Below are positions 1 to 8,078 of a stretch of 64,000 bases of DNA, piece after piece. Every line of letters starts with the position of its first letter. The stretch's first letter is position 1. The stretch spans positions 2,723,501 through 2,787,500 of the forward strand of contig NZ_BAAAXG010000026.1 in assembly GCF_039535475.1 (NCBI RefSeq). The letters run 5' to 3'. A model generated the notes under the pieces. That model saw only the letters and a list, made by a program, of their open reading frames with translations, was not told the origin of the DNA and did not search any database. The position numbers and the translations under genes were made by a program. The stretch is from Streptomyces showdoensis. Lineage in GTDB: Bacteria; Actinomycetota; Actinomycetes; Streptomycetales; Streptomycetaceae.

Positions 1-1048
1 GCGGCTCGCCCGCGGCGATCCGGTCGCGCTGGCCCGTGAACGACCAGCGGTCCCGGGTCCAGCGGTCGGCGACCCGGTCCCCGACCGGGAGCTCCCGCAG
101 CAGGCCGAGGGCCCGCCAGGTCGCGTCCCAGGCCGGCTTCAGCTGCGTGACGAGCAGCCGGCGGATCTCCCGCTCGGCCCGCTGCAGTTCGGCCAGACCC
201 GCCTCGGCCGCCTCGCCGTCCTCGGCGGCGCCCAGCGCCTGCCGGGCCCGGTCGTAGCGCTCGATCGCGGGAGCGAGCAGCCGGTTGTCGAAGGCCGGGT
301 CGGTCGCCGGGCCGGCCGGCGGGCACAGCAACTGCCCCTGCGCGTCCCGTCCGAGCTCCGCCCGCAGCGCCGCCTCGGCCCCGCTCTCGCCCTCCGGCGG
401 GTCGATCCAGGCCAGCAGGGAGCCCAGGTGCTGGTCCTCCAGGGAGGACTGTCCCGTCGCCCAGTGCCGGTTGAGCAGGTCCGTCGCGGCGACCAGCAGC
501 GAGGAGCCCGGCACCCGGGCCCGCTCCCCGAAGTGCGTCAGCCAGCGGCCGAGCAGCGGCACCCGCGGCGGCGCCGGGAACGGCGTCTCCGGGTCCTGCT
601 CGGCCGTCCGCCGGAACCGCGTCGAGCGCCCGAGCAGACGCACGTACTCGACGGCGGCCCGGCCCGGCACCACCAACTGCGGGGCGTCCGCGCACAGCTC
701 GACCTCGACCTTGACCTTCTTGCCGGTCTCCGGGTCGGTCTCGGAGCGCTCGGCCGCCTCCACGACCTCCGTGAAGGAGTCCACGTACGGCAGGACGGCG
801 TCGGCCAGCTCGGCGAGGAACGCGAAGCGCAGGTCCCGGTCGCGCGGCTGCGGCACGACCAGCAGCCGCGGCTCCGCCGGGTCGGTGCCGACCAGGGCCC
901 CGAGCGGCGCACCCGCCTCACCGGCCGTCGTCAGGGGGACCAGGACCAGCGGGCGCGCGGACAGGTGCCGGTGGCGGACCGTGGCCAACGGGCGGGCCCG
1001 GCCCGCCTCGACGGCCTCCATCCGGGCCAGCGTGGAGATCAGCGGCAT
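1..1048 (-). CDS. Unknown protein, C-terminus cut by the window edge; partner of the Fe-S nuclease gene
   Basis: I do not recognise this family. The visible N-terminal 349 residues begin MPLISTLARMEAVEAGRARP. They are soluble-looking, with no signal peptide, membrane segment or Walker A motif. They mix hydrophobic strands (for example LVLVPL, LLVVPQP) with a charged helical stretch near residues 270-310. The ATG at 1048 overlaps the stop of the nuclease gene by about 10 bases, so the two are probably translationally coupled and may act together. The unseen remainder could hold a catalytic domain such as a helicase or ATPase. Third-position GC bias supports this frame. Confidence 0.7.
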   Translation of the reverse strand, partial: MPLISTLARMEAVEAGRARPLATVRHRHLSARPLVLVPLTTAGEAGAPLGALVGTDPAEPRLLVVPQPRDRDLRFAFLAELADAVLPYVDSFTEVVEAAERSETDPETGKKVKVEVELCADAPQLVVPGRAAVEYVRLLGRSTRFRRTAEQDPETPFPAPPRVPLLGRWLTHFGERARVPGSSLLVAATDLLNRHWATGQSSLEDQHLGSLLAWIDPPEGESGAEAALRAELGRDAQGQLLCPPAGPATDPAFDNRLLAPAIERYDRARQALGAAEDGEAAEAGLAELQRAEREIRRLLVTQLKPAWDATWRALGLLRELPVGDRVADRWTRDRWSFTGQRDRIAAGEP

Positions 1049-2190
1049 GCCAGGGCCTCCGTCCGCAGCGCCTGCGCCCGGCGCAGTGCCGCCACCGCCG
1101 GATCGTCCGGGTCCGCCTCCGCCGAGCCCTCGGCCCGGCGCGCACAGGGGGCGTCCCCTCCGCCCCGCGCCGCCGCCAGCACCTCGCCGATCGTCGTCAG
1201 ACCGCCCAGCTCCCCGCGCACCGAACGGCCCAGGGCCTCCACCACGTCCGCGGCCCGGGCCCGCTCCCGGCAGTGGAAGGCCAGCTCGCAGGCGGCCAGG
1301 CACTCCGGCGCGTACGCGTGCGGCACCGCCTCCACCGAGCCGGTCAGCTGCTCCGCCGAGCACTCCGCCACGTCGAAGGAGACGCCCTCCGGCAGCGCCT
1401 CCACGATCTCCTCGATCCGGGTCAGCCGCTCCAGCTGGCGCCGCGTCACCGACAGCTGCTTGCGCACGTCGACCGCCGAGGCCGTCGGCAGGTTGGAGAA
1501 GTCCTTGGGGCAGACCAGCAGCACCGAGTGCGCCACCCGCGCGCCCTCCGTGACGGCGGCGACCCTGCCGAGGGCCAGCACGTAGACCGCGGCCTGGCGG
1601 GCCGCGGCGCCCACCTTCGCCGCGTCGGCCGAACCGTCGATCATCGGGAAGGACTTGATCTCCACGACCGTCCACCGCCCGTCGGGGTGCACCATCACCA
1701 CGTCCGGCTCCAGGTAGACGGGCGCGCCCGCCACCTCCACGGCCAGCATCGGGTGGTCGAGCAGCGCCCAGCGGCCGGCCGCGGTCGCCTCCCGCAGCGC
1801 GAGCGCCGTCCGGGCCGCCCGGCCCTGGGGCCCGGCCGCCGTGAGGTCCGGCAGGTCCACGGCCGAGGGCTCCTCGATGCCGAGCAGCCGCAGCAGCTCG
1901 CGCCCGCCGTCGGCCTTGACCCTGGCCTCGAACGCGTTGCCCCGCGCTATCGCGAACTGGGACTGGCCGAAGCCCGAGGGCGAACCCAGCTTCTCGGCCA
2001 GCGCCGCTTTGTCCACCCCGGCGCCGTCGAGCAGCGCGCGCCGTCGGCAGCCCGGGTTGGCGGCCAGCGCGGCCAGCGCCCGCGCGTCGAGCGGACGCGG
2101 CACCGTGGCCGGTCCGCGCAGCTCAGCGAGCTGATGCCTGAGGGTCGTCTGCGGCGGCGGCTGCGGTCCGCTGTCGAGGGATGCGCTCAC
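1039..2190 (-). CDS. Cas4/RecB-like PD-(D/E)XK nuclease with candidate Fe-S cluster cysteines
   Basis: The predicted protein has 383 residues and no signal peptide. The nuclease core is visible: a GNAFE helix (84-88), Asp163 in EPDVVMV, Glu177 and Lys179 in VVEIKSF, and Gln199/Tyr203 in RQAAVY, matching the RecB-family D...ExK...QxxxY order. One N-terminal cysteine (Cys48, in NPGCRRR) and a C-terminal Cys297-x3-Cys301-x5-Cys307 trio match the arrangement that binds a 4Fe-4S cluster in Cas4 and AddB nucleases. I chose GTG 2190 because GGGAGA lies 9 bases upstream; an ATG at 2259 is an alternative. The start lies inside the phosphatase gene and the stop overlaps the next gene. DNA processing, repair or defence is inferred. 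No cas genes are present. Confidence 0.75.
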   Translation of the reverse strand: MSASLDSGPQPPPQTTLRHQLAELRGPATVPRPLDARALAALAANPGCRRRALLDGAGVDKAALAEKLGSPSGFGQSQFAIARGNAFEARVKADGGRELLRLLGIEEPSAVDLPDLTAAGPQGRAARTALALREATAAGRWALLDHPMLAVEVAGAPVYLEPDVVMVHPDGRWTVVEIKSFPMIDGSADAAKVGAAARQAAVYVLALGRVAAVTEGARVAHSVLLVCPKDFSNLPTASAVDVRKQLSVTRRQLERLTRIEEIVEALPEGVSFDVAECSAEQLTGSVEAVPHAYAPECLAACELAFHCRERARAADVVEALGRSVRGELGGLTTIGEVLAAARGGGDAPCARRAEGSAEADPDDPAVAALRRAQALRTEALACR

Positions 2191-3004
2191 CCGCGGAAGT
2201 CTCCCATCCGCCACTGACAGCCGGGGAGTTTCGGGCGGATTCGGCACCGAACGCCCCACCCGCGCCCCGGGCGGAGAGGCGCCCGGCGACCCGGTCGGCG
2301 AGGCGCGTCGCGTACGGGGCGAGCAGCAGCCCGGCCCCCATCACGGCCGCCCCGGCGACCGCGTCCAGCAGGTAGTGGTTGGCCGTGCCCATGACCACGA
2401 GCGCGGTGAGCAGCGGATATGCGGCGGCGAGCGCCTTGGACAGCGGGGTCCGGCCGTGCCGCCACAGCATCACCCCGCACCACAGCGCCCACCCCACGTG
2501 CAGGCTGGGCATCGCCGCGTACTGGTTGGTGAGCGCGCCCATCCCGCGCGGGGCACTGGCCTCCGCGCCCCACCACCCGTACCCGCTGAACCGCGCCATC
2601 GTGTCGACGAACCCGTGGCCCGGGTCGAGCAGCCGGGGCGGGCAGGTGGGCAGCAGCGTGAAGCCGACGAGACCGAGCAGGGTGGAGAGCATCAGCCAGG
2701 TCCTGGCCGCCCGGTAGTGCGCGGGCCGGCGCCGGAACAGCCAGACCAGGACGGCCGGGGTGACCAGGTAGTGCAGCGAGGCGTAGACGAAGTCGGCGGG
2801 CACGCCGAGCGCGGGCGCCGCCGTGAACAGCCGGTTGAGCGGATGCTCGGCGTCGATCCCCAGGACCTGCTCGATCCGCAGGATCGCGAGACCGTGCGCG
2901 ACCGCGGTGTCCACGTCTCCGCGGGCCAGCAGCCGCCCGCAGGAGTAGGCCGCGTACACCGCCCCGATCAGTGCGAGTTCCGTCCACCACCGTGGTCTGC
3001 GCAT
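2123..3004 (-). CDS. PAP2-superfamily membrane phosphatase (Aur1/Ipt1-like)
   Basis: A 293-residue integral membrane protein with about six hydrophobic segments. It carries the late motifs of the type 2 phosphatidic acid phosphatase superfamily: AMPSLHVGW (equivalent of PSGH) and [13 protein letters not shown] (the H...D motif). The wording MPSLH / NHYLLD is typical of the inositolphosphotransferase-like branch, so the substrate may be a lipid or polyprenyl phosphate at the membrane. The start is the ATG before RRPRWW. An upstream extension of the frame has poor coding character. Its 3' end overlaps the nuclease start by 68 bases, which suggests a shared transcript. Confidence 0.8.
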   Translation of the reverse strand: MRRPRWWTELALIGAVYAAYSCGRLLARGDVDTAVAHGLAILRIEQVLGIDAEHPLNRLFTAAPALGVPADFVYASLHYLVTPAVLVWLFRRRPAHYRAARTWLMLSTLLGLVGFTLLPTCPPRLLDPGHGFVDTMARFSGYGWWGAEASAPRGMGALTNQYAAMPSLHVGWALWCGVMLWRHGRTPLSKALAAAYPLLTALVVMGTANHYLLDAVAGAAVMGAGLLLAPYATRLADRVAGRLSARGAGGAFGAESARNSPAVSGGWETSAGERIPRQRTAAAAADDPQASAR

Positions 3005-3146
3005 CCGAGCCCCCAGTTCCGCGCTTCTCCCCGATCCCGATCGTGGGAGGACGCCGGCGGGCGGCGGGAGGTTGCCCGGACGCCACCCGGAATTCACGTG
3101 GGCGATGATGGAACCGAACCGTTCCGTGAACACCCGGAGAGACCCC

Positions 3147-3743
3147 ATGGCACCGCGCATCCTGCTCGCCCGGCACGGCCAGACCGAATGGTCGCTGCTG
3201 GGAAAGCACACCGGCAGGACCGACATCCCCCTGCTCGACGAGGGCCGGCGCGGGGCCAAGCTGCTCGGCGAGCGGCTGGGCCGCGGCCCGTGGGCCGGGC
3301 TCGACGGGGTCGAGGTGCGCACCAGCCCGCTGGTGCGGGCGCGGGAGACCTGCGACCTGGCCGGCTTCGGTGAGCGCGCGGAGAACTGGGACGCGCTCAT
3401 GGAGTGGGACTACGGCGCCTACGAGGGGATGACCCCGGCCGAGATCCAGGCGGTCCGGCCGGGCTGGTTCATCTGGCGCGACGCGGTCCCGGACGGCGAG
3501 ACACTGGCGGAGCTCTCGGCGCGGGCCGACCAGGTCGTGGAGTGGGCCCGCTCGGCCGACCGGGACGTGCTGGTCTTCGCGCACGGGCACATCCTGCGGT
3601 CGATCGCCGCGCGGTGGATGGGGGAGGACGTCTTCTTCGCCTCGCGCATCCGCCTCGACCCGACCAGCCTGTCCGTCCTGGGCTGGGCGTACGGAGCGCC
3701 CGCCGTCGAGCGCTGGAACGACACCGGACACCTGGAGCCGTAG
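3147..3743 (+). CDS. Histidine phosphatase family protein (phosphoglycerate mutase-like)
   Basis: A 198-residue cytosolic protein of the histidine phosphatase superfamily. The phosphorylated histidine is in LARHGQTEW at residues 7-15, and the second catalytic histidine is in [15 protein letters not shown] near residue 150. Length is normal for the small single-domain branch, whose substrates range from sugar phosphates to nucleotide precursors and cannot be read here. ATG 3147 follows a GGAGAG ribosome site by 6 bases. It is divergent from the PAP2 gene and convergent with the TPR regulator, so it is probably monocistronic. Confidence 0.85.
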   Translation: MAPRILLARHGQTEWSLLGKHTGRTDIPLLDEGRRGAKLLGERLGRGPWAGLDGVEVRTSPLVRARETCDLAGFGERAENWDALMEWDYGAYEGMTPAEIQAVRPGWFIWRDAVPDGETLAELSARADQVVEWARSADRDVLVFAHGHILRSIAARWMGEDVFFASRIRLDPTSLSVLGWAYGAPAVERWNDTGHLEP

Positions 3744-3782
3744 CCGGTACGGGGTGCGGGCGGGTGCGGCGCCCGGCGCCCG

Positions 3783-5069
3783 TCAGTACGCGGCGAGGAC
3801 CCGGCGGGTCTCCGCGAGCAGGGTGCGGATGCGGGAGGAGTCCACGCCGTCCAGGGAGTCCACCACCCGCTGCATCTGGGCCGCGGCCTCCTCGGGCCGG
3901 CCCGCGTGGGCGAGGTTCCCGGCGAGCTGGGCCCGGTAGAGGGCGAGGTTGCGGGCGAAGTGCGGGTCCTGCAGGACGGTGGCCCGGTGGGCGTGCCGGG
4001 CCGCGCGGGACCAGTCGCCCAGCATCGACCAGCACTGGGCCTCCAGGGCCTCCAGCTCGGGCTCGCCGAAGAACGACATCCACTCGGGGTCGCTCTCCCC
4101 GGCGCCCCGGGCGAAGAGCGAGTGGGCCCGGCCGAGGGCCTGGGTGCAGGCGGACCTGTCGCCGAGTCCGGCCCAGGCCCCGGCCTCGCGCAGGGTCAGC
4201 AGGGTGAGCAGCCGGGCGGAGCCGAGCGGCTGCGCGGCCCGCAGTCCCGCCTGGGCCGCCCGTACCGCCTCCCGGTACCGGCCCGCGTCCCTGGCCAGGA
4301 ACGAGGTGTTGCAGAAGGCGTGCGCCTCCAGGGCGGCGTCCCCGGCGACCCGGGCGGTGGCGAGGGCCTCGGCGTAGTGGGACCGGGCGTCGTCGAGGCG
4401 GCCGGAGTCATGGGCGAGCCAGCCGACCGAGATGGCCAGCTCGCCGGCGCCGTTGTGCAGCCGGTCGGCGGTGGAGCGGCGGGCGCTGACGCCCGCGTCG
4501 AGCAGGGCGTAGGCGGTACGGAGCGGCTGGGTGGCCCGCTGGTAGAGGCCGTCGGCGCCGTGCCGGTCGTCGAGCAGGCGGATCTGGCGCACGGCGTCCT
4601 CGACGGCGCGTACCTCGGCGTCGCCGACACGGTGGACGCCACGGGGGGCGGGGATGGCGACGGCGGAGCCGCCGAGTCCCAGCGAGGCGGCCGCCACGGT
4701 GGCGGTACCGCCGGTCATGAATGCGCGACGCAGCACGTCGCTCTCCTCATCGTTCCGGGTGGTGATGGCGAGGGGCGGCGGTGCCCCGGCCGGTACGGCC
4801 GGCCGCCGGCCGCGAACGGCCTCCCGCGCCGAGAACCCCAGGTCCGCCAGGCTCAGTCCGGGGAACATGTGCAGGAACACCCGCTCGTACGCGTAGTTGG
4901 GGCAGCGGATCTCGCCCGCCTCCACGCGCCCGATGTAGCGGGCGTCGCATGCGACCTGCTCGCCGATCTCCCGCGCGGCCCGGCGGACCGTCGCGGCGAA
5001 CTCCGCCGGCGAGTGCCGGCCGCGGAGTCTGCGGAAGGCGAGATTGGGAACTGCCCGTGACAACGCCAT
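3783..5069 (-). CDS. Helix-turn-helix/TPR-type regulatory protein, NsdA/NsdB-like
   Basis: A 428-residue protein. Residues about 10-70 (from FRRLRGRHSPAEFAATVRRA to YIGRVEAGE) look like a divergent XRE-type helix-turn-helix. Residues about 190-420 are alanine-rich paired helices with tetratricopeptide character (GRLDDARSHYAEALATAR, GRYREAVRAAQAG). A hydrophobic alanine/glycine stretch lies between them (TGGTATVAAASLG). This layout resembles the Streptomyces NsdA/NsdB proteins, which repress antibiotic production and sporulation; orthology is not claimed. ATG 5069 has AGGAGAGGG about 10 bases upstream. The gene stands alone and is divergent from a small unknown gene. Confidence 0.7.
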   Translation of the reverse strand: MALSRAVPNLAFRRLRGRHSPAEFAATVRRAAREIGEQVACDARYIGRVEAGEIRCPNYAYERVFLHMFPGLSLADLGFSAREAVRGRRPAVPAGAPPPLAITTRNDEESDVLRRAFMTGGTATVAAASLGLGGSAVAIPAPRGVHRVGDAEVRAVEDAVRQIRLLDDRHGADGLYQRATQPLRTAYALLDAGVSARRSTADRLHNGAGELAISVGWLAHDSGRLDDARSHYAEALATARVAGDAALEAHAFCNTSFLARDAGRYREAVRAAQAGLRAAQPLGSARLLTLLTLREAGAWAGLGDRSACTQALGRAHSLFARGAGESDPEWMSFFGEPELEALEAQCWSMLGDWSRAARHAHRATVLQDPHFARNLALYRAQLAGNLAHAGRPEEAAAQMQRVVDSLDGVDSSRIRTLLAETRRVLAAY

Positions 5070-5303
5070 GGCCGAGCCCTCTCCTGGTGCTGCCGGTGTT
5101 CCGGCGGGGCAAGAACGTACCTGCTGTGACCGGCCGCGCACGCAGGGTTTGCAAACAAATCGGATATCTCGCCTGCGATCTGCCATGAACTGCCATCCTT
5201 TGCGGCGGCGTGCCGCCGTAGCCGTTGACGTCCACGGGCGTTGAACCATGCGGAGGGACGGAACGTGTCTCCTCTGGAGTGAGCTGGAGTGAGGAGGGGT
5301 CCC

Positions 5304-5741
5304 ATGGCGGAGACCGCATCACAGTCCACCGCGATGCACGCGCCCACGCCGGACGCGAGCGCGTCCCCGGCCGAGCCCTGTGACCTGGTGACCGTGCCGG
5401 CCCGGCAGGGCCTGGAGGCCGTGGACATCCTGCGCCGCGGCGGGGCCCCCGCCGTCGGCCCGGTGCTCCACGACGGCGCCTGCGACACGCTCGGCTTCCT
5501 GGTCCCGCCGGGGACGGCGGCGGGCTGGGACATGCCGGGCAGCGCGTGTACCGAGACGCTGGGCCGGGGGCTGCGCCTGCCGGAACTGCCGGAGCTGCCC
5601 GGCCCGGACGGTGCCACCCCGCGCCCCGCGGACTGGCTGCTGCCCCCGGGCGACAGCGGCGAGGTCACCGACCCCGCGATGCTCCGGGAGGCGCTCGGTC
5701 AGGCGGCCCGGCTGATCGAGGCGGCGGACGGCTGCCGCTGA
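5304..5741 (+). CDS. Conserved Streptomyces-type hypothetical protein, 145 aa
   Basis: The function is unknown. The protein is small, acidic and proline/glycine-rich with no signal peptide or membrane segment. It holds a compact conserved-looking block (LVTVPARQGLEAVDILRR, then LGFLVPPGTAAGWDMPGS) that from memory resembles the N-terminal part of actinobacterial primase-polymerase-like proteins; this needs a profile search. No catalytic motif is evident. ATG 5304 follows GAGGAGGGG, a strong ribosome site. It lies 73 bases before the methyltransferase-like gene on the same strand, and the two may be cotranscribed. Confidence 0.6.
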   Translation: MAETASQSTAMHAPTPDASASPAEPCDLVTVPARQGLEAVDILRRGGAPAVGPVLHDGACDTLGFLVPPGTAAGWDMPGSACTETLGRGLRLPELPELPGPDGATPRPADWLLPPGDSGEVTDPAMLREALGQAARLIEAADGCR

Positions 5742-5814
5742 TCACCCGCGGGTGCTCCTCCGGCCCGTCGGGCTCGTCGGGCGGAGCGCCGCCGGCTGCG
5801 TCGATAATGGGGCC

Positions 5815-6681
5815 GTGGCCAGGAACAAACAGCGGGAACGGGCGGCATCGGCCGCCGCCGTCGTCGAGACCGTCGACGGCGGGCTCGCCGAACTCATACC
5901 CGACCGTGAGCGGCCGCGCGGCTGGACGCTGCTGATCGACGGCGCCCCGCAGTCGCACGTCGACCTCGACGATCCCGCGCACCTCACCTTCGAGTACCAG
6001 CGGCGCCTCGGGCACATCGCCGATCTCGCCGCCCCGCCGAACCGGCCGATCCAGGTCGTGCACCTCGGCGGCGGCGCCTTCACCCTCGCCCGGTACATCG
6101 CCGCCACCCGGCCCCGCTCCACCCAGCAGATCGTGGAGCTCGACGGGCCGCTCGTGCAGCTGGTCCGCCGCGAGCTGCCGCTCGACGCCACCGCCCGGAT
6201 CCGGGTCCGCTCCACCGACGCCCGGGCCGGGCTCGGGAAGGTGCAGGACGGCTGGGCGGACCTGATCATCGCCGACGTGTTCAGCGGGGCCCGCACGCCC
6301 GCGCACCTGACCAGCACCGAGTTCCTGGCCGAGGTCAGGCGGGTGCTGCGGCCCGGCGGCTTCTACGCGGCCAACCTCGCCGACGGCCCGCCGCTGGCCC
6401 ATCTGCGCGGCCAGATCGCGACCGCCGCCACCGTCTTCCCCGAGCTGGCCCTCACCGCCGACCCGACCGTGCTGCGCGGCCGCCGCTTCGGCAACGCCGT
6501 GCTGCTGGCCTCCGACCGGGAGCTCCCGGTCGCCGAGCTGACCCGGCGGGTGGCGACCGACCCGCACGCCGGGCGGGTCGAGCACGGGCGGGCGCTCGCC
6601 GACTTCACCGGCGGCGCGGCCCCGGTCACCGACGCGAGCGCCAAGCCCTCGCCCGTACCGCCCGCCTCCGTCTTCCGCTGA
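5815..6681 (+). CDS. Spermidine-synthase-like SAM-dependent methyltransferase
   Basis: A 288-residue Rossmann-fold protein. Motif I is VVHLGGGAFTLARYI (residues about 80-95), followed by the acidic end of strand 2 in QIVELDGPLV, and DLIIADVF and RRVLRPGGFYAANL further on. These fit the spermidine synthase/SpeE-like family. The protein lacks the membrane domain of some actinobacterial relatives. Many such proteins do not make spermidine, so the substrate is open. The GTG start at 5815 is inferred because upstream codons lose coding character. It is convergent with the next gene. Confidence 0.75.
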   Translation: MARNKQRERAASAAAVVETVDGGLAELIPDRERPRGWTLLIDGAPQSHVDLDDPAHLTFEYQRRLGHIADLAAPPNRPIQVVHLGGGAFTLARYIAATRPRSTQQIVELDGPLVQLVRRELPLDATARIRVRSTDARAGLGKVQDGWADLIIADVFSGARTPAHLTSTEFLAEVRRVLRPGGFYAANLADGPPLAHLRGQIATAATVFPELALTADPTVLRGRRFGNAVLLASDRELPVAELTRRVATDPHAGRVEHGRALADFTGGAAPVTDASAKPSPVPPASVFR

Positions 6682-6748
6682 GGTCGGGGCGCGTCCGGGA
6701 AGTCCCGCCTGGCCCTGCGACCAGTCGGCGCCACGTTCCGGGCCCGGC

Positions 6749-7342
6749 CTAGATCGCCTGCTCGTCGATCTCGACGCGCGGCGCGGTGTCGTGCCAGACG
6801 CAGAAGACGGAGATCTCCCGGCTGCCCTTGGTGAAGGTCACCCGGATCCAGGTCGTCTGCTTCCACACCTGCATCTGCCAGCCCGACTCGGGGGTCGCGC
6901 TGACGAGTTCGGCCGAGGACGGGCCGAGGTCGAAGACCGCACGGCCGCCGTCGGTGCCGTAGCTCTTGACGTTCCCCGTGCCCCCGGAGCCGCCGCTGTC
7001 CGGTGCCGTGCCCGTCCCGCCCGAGCCCCCGGGGGTGCTCGTCGCGGACGCCGGGCGGGTGGGGCGGTGGGACGGGGGCGTGGCCGGGGGAGTCGCCGGC
7101 GGCGTGGTGGCCGGGGGAGTCGGCGGGGCCGTCGTGGGGGAACCGGTCGTGCGGGTCGAGGACGTGACCGGGTCGGAGCCGGTGGCGGGGCCGACGCCGC
7201 TCGGGATCGGCAGGGCCCGCGGCGGGTCGTAGACCGTGCCGGCGAGCACCGTGTGCACGCCCCACCACGAGAGCGTGACCGCTCCGCCCGTGGCGAGCGA
7301 CCACGCCAGCGCGTGAACCAGTCCTCTTCGCATCCTGCTCAT
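6749..7342 (-). CDS. Membrane-anchored or secreted protein of unknown function with Pro/Thr linker
   Basis: A 197-residue protein. An N-terminal hydrophobic segment (residues about 8-33, ALAWSLATGGAVTLSWWGV) is either a signal anchor or an uncleaved signal peptide. It is followed by a roughly 80-residue Pro/Thr/Gly/Ser linker, then a folded extracytoplasmic domain of about 75 residues ending in CVWHDTAPRVEIDEQAI. I do not recognise the domain. AGGGGA sits 8 bases before ATG 7342. It is divergent from a two-component system with only 34 bases between start codons, so shared promoter DNA and a link to that sensor are plausible. Confidence 0.7.
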   Translation of the reverse strand: MSRMRRGLVHALAWSLATGGAVTLSWWGVHTVLAGTVYDPPRALPIPSGVGPATGSDPVTSSTRTTGSPTTAPPTPPATTPPATPPATPPSHRPTRPASATSTPGGSGGTGTAPDSGGSGGTGNVKSYGTDGGRAVFDLGPSSAELVSATPESGWQMQVWKQTTWIRVTFTKGSREISVFCVWHDTAPRVEIDEQAI

Positions 7343-7376
7343 ACTGCCATCCCCTGAATGGCGTACGGTGCGCCCC

Positions 7377-8078
7377 ATGGCAAGTGTGCTCGTGGTCGAG
7401 GACGACCAGTTCGTGCGCTCCGCCCTCATCCGGCATCTGACCGAGGCGTCGCACCTGGTGCGCAGCGTCGGCACGGCCCTGGAGGCGTTGCGCGAGGTCG
7501 CCCATTTCCGTTTCGACGTGGTCATTCTCGACCTCGGACTTCCCGACCTGGACGGGGCCGAGGCGCTGAAGATGCTGCGCGGCATCACCGATGTCCCGGT
7601 GATCATCGCGACCGCGCGGGACGACGAGGCGGAGATCGTCCGGCTGCTCAACGACGGCGCGGACGACTACCTGACCAAGCCCTTCTCCGTAGAGCACCTG
7701 TCCGCCCGGATGGCGGCCGTGCTGCGCCGGGCCCGGTCCTCGGCGGGCGAGGTGCCGCCGCCGCGGGAGATCCGGGTGGGCGGGCTCGCCATCGACCCGC
7801 TGCGCCGGCAGGCGGCCCTCGACGGAGCCGCGCTCGACCTGACCCGCCGTGAGTTCGACCTGCTCGCCTTCCTGGCCGGCCGGCCAGGGGTGGTCGTGCC
7901 GCGCAAGGAGCTGCTCGCCGAGGTGTGGCAGCAGTCCTACGGGGACGATCAGACCATTGACGTACATTTGTCATGGCTGCGACGCAAATTGGGCGAAACG
8001 GCCGCCCGCCCCCGCTACCTCCACACCCTGCGCGGGGTGGGTGTGAAGCTGGAACCGCCGCTGGAGCCGCAGCCGTGA
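7377..8078 (+). CDS. OmpR/PhoB-family response regulator
   Basis: A 233-residue protein with a receiver domain (residues 1-120; acidic pocket Glu8/Asp9/Asp10, phospho-acceptor Asp52 in VVILDLGLPD, conserved Lys in LTKPF) and a C-terminal winged helix (about 135-230, ending DVHLSWLRRKLGE). ATG 7377 was chosen over an in-frame GTG 9 bases upstream because it directly begins the ASVLVVEDD strand. Its stop overlaps the kinase start, so the two are a coupled operon. Targets are unknown; the chitinase gene downstream is one candidate. Confidence 0.92.
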   Translation: MASVLVVEDDQFVRSALIRHLTEASHLVRSVGTALEALREVAHFRFDVVILDLGLPDLDGAEALKMLRGITDVPVIIATARDDEAEIVRLLNDGADDYLTKPFSVEHLSARMAAVLRRARSSAGEVPPPREIRVGGLAIDPLRRQAALDGAALDLTRREFDLLAFLAGRPGVVVPRKELLAEVWQQSYGDDQTIDVHLSWLRRKLGETAARPRYLHTLRGVGVKLEPPLEPQP

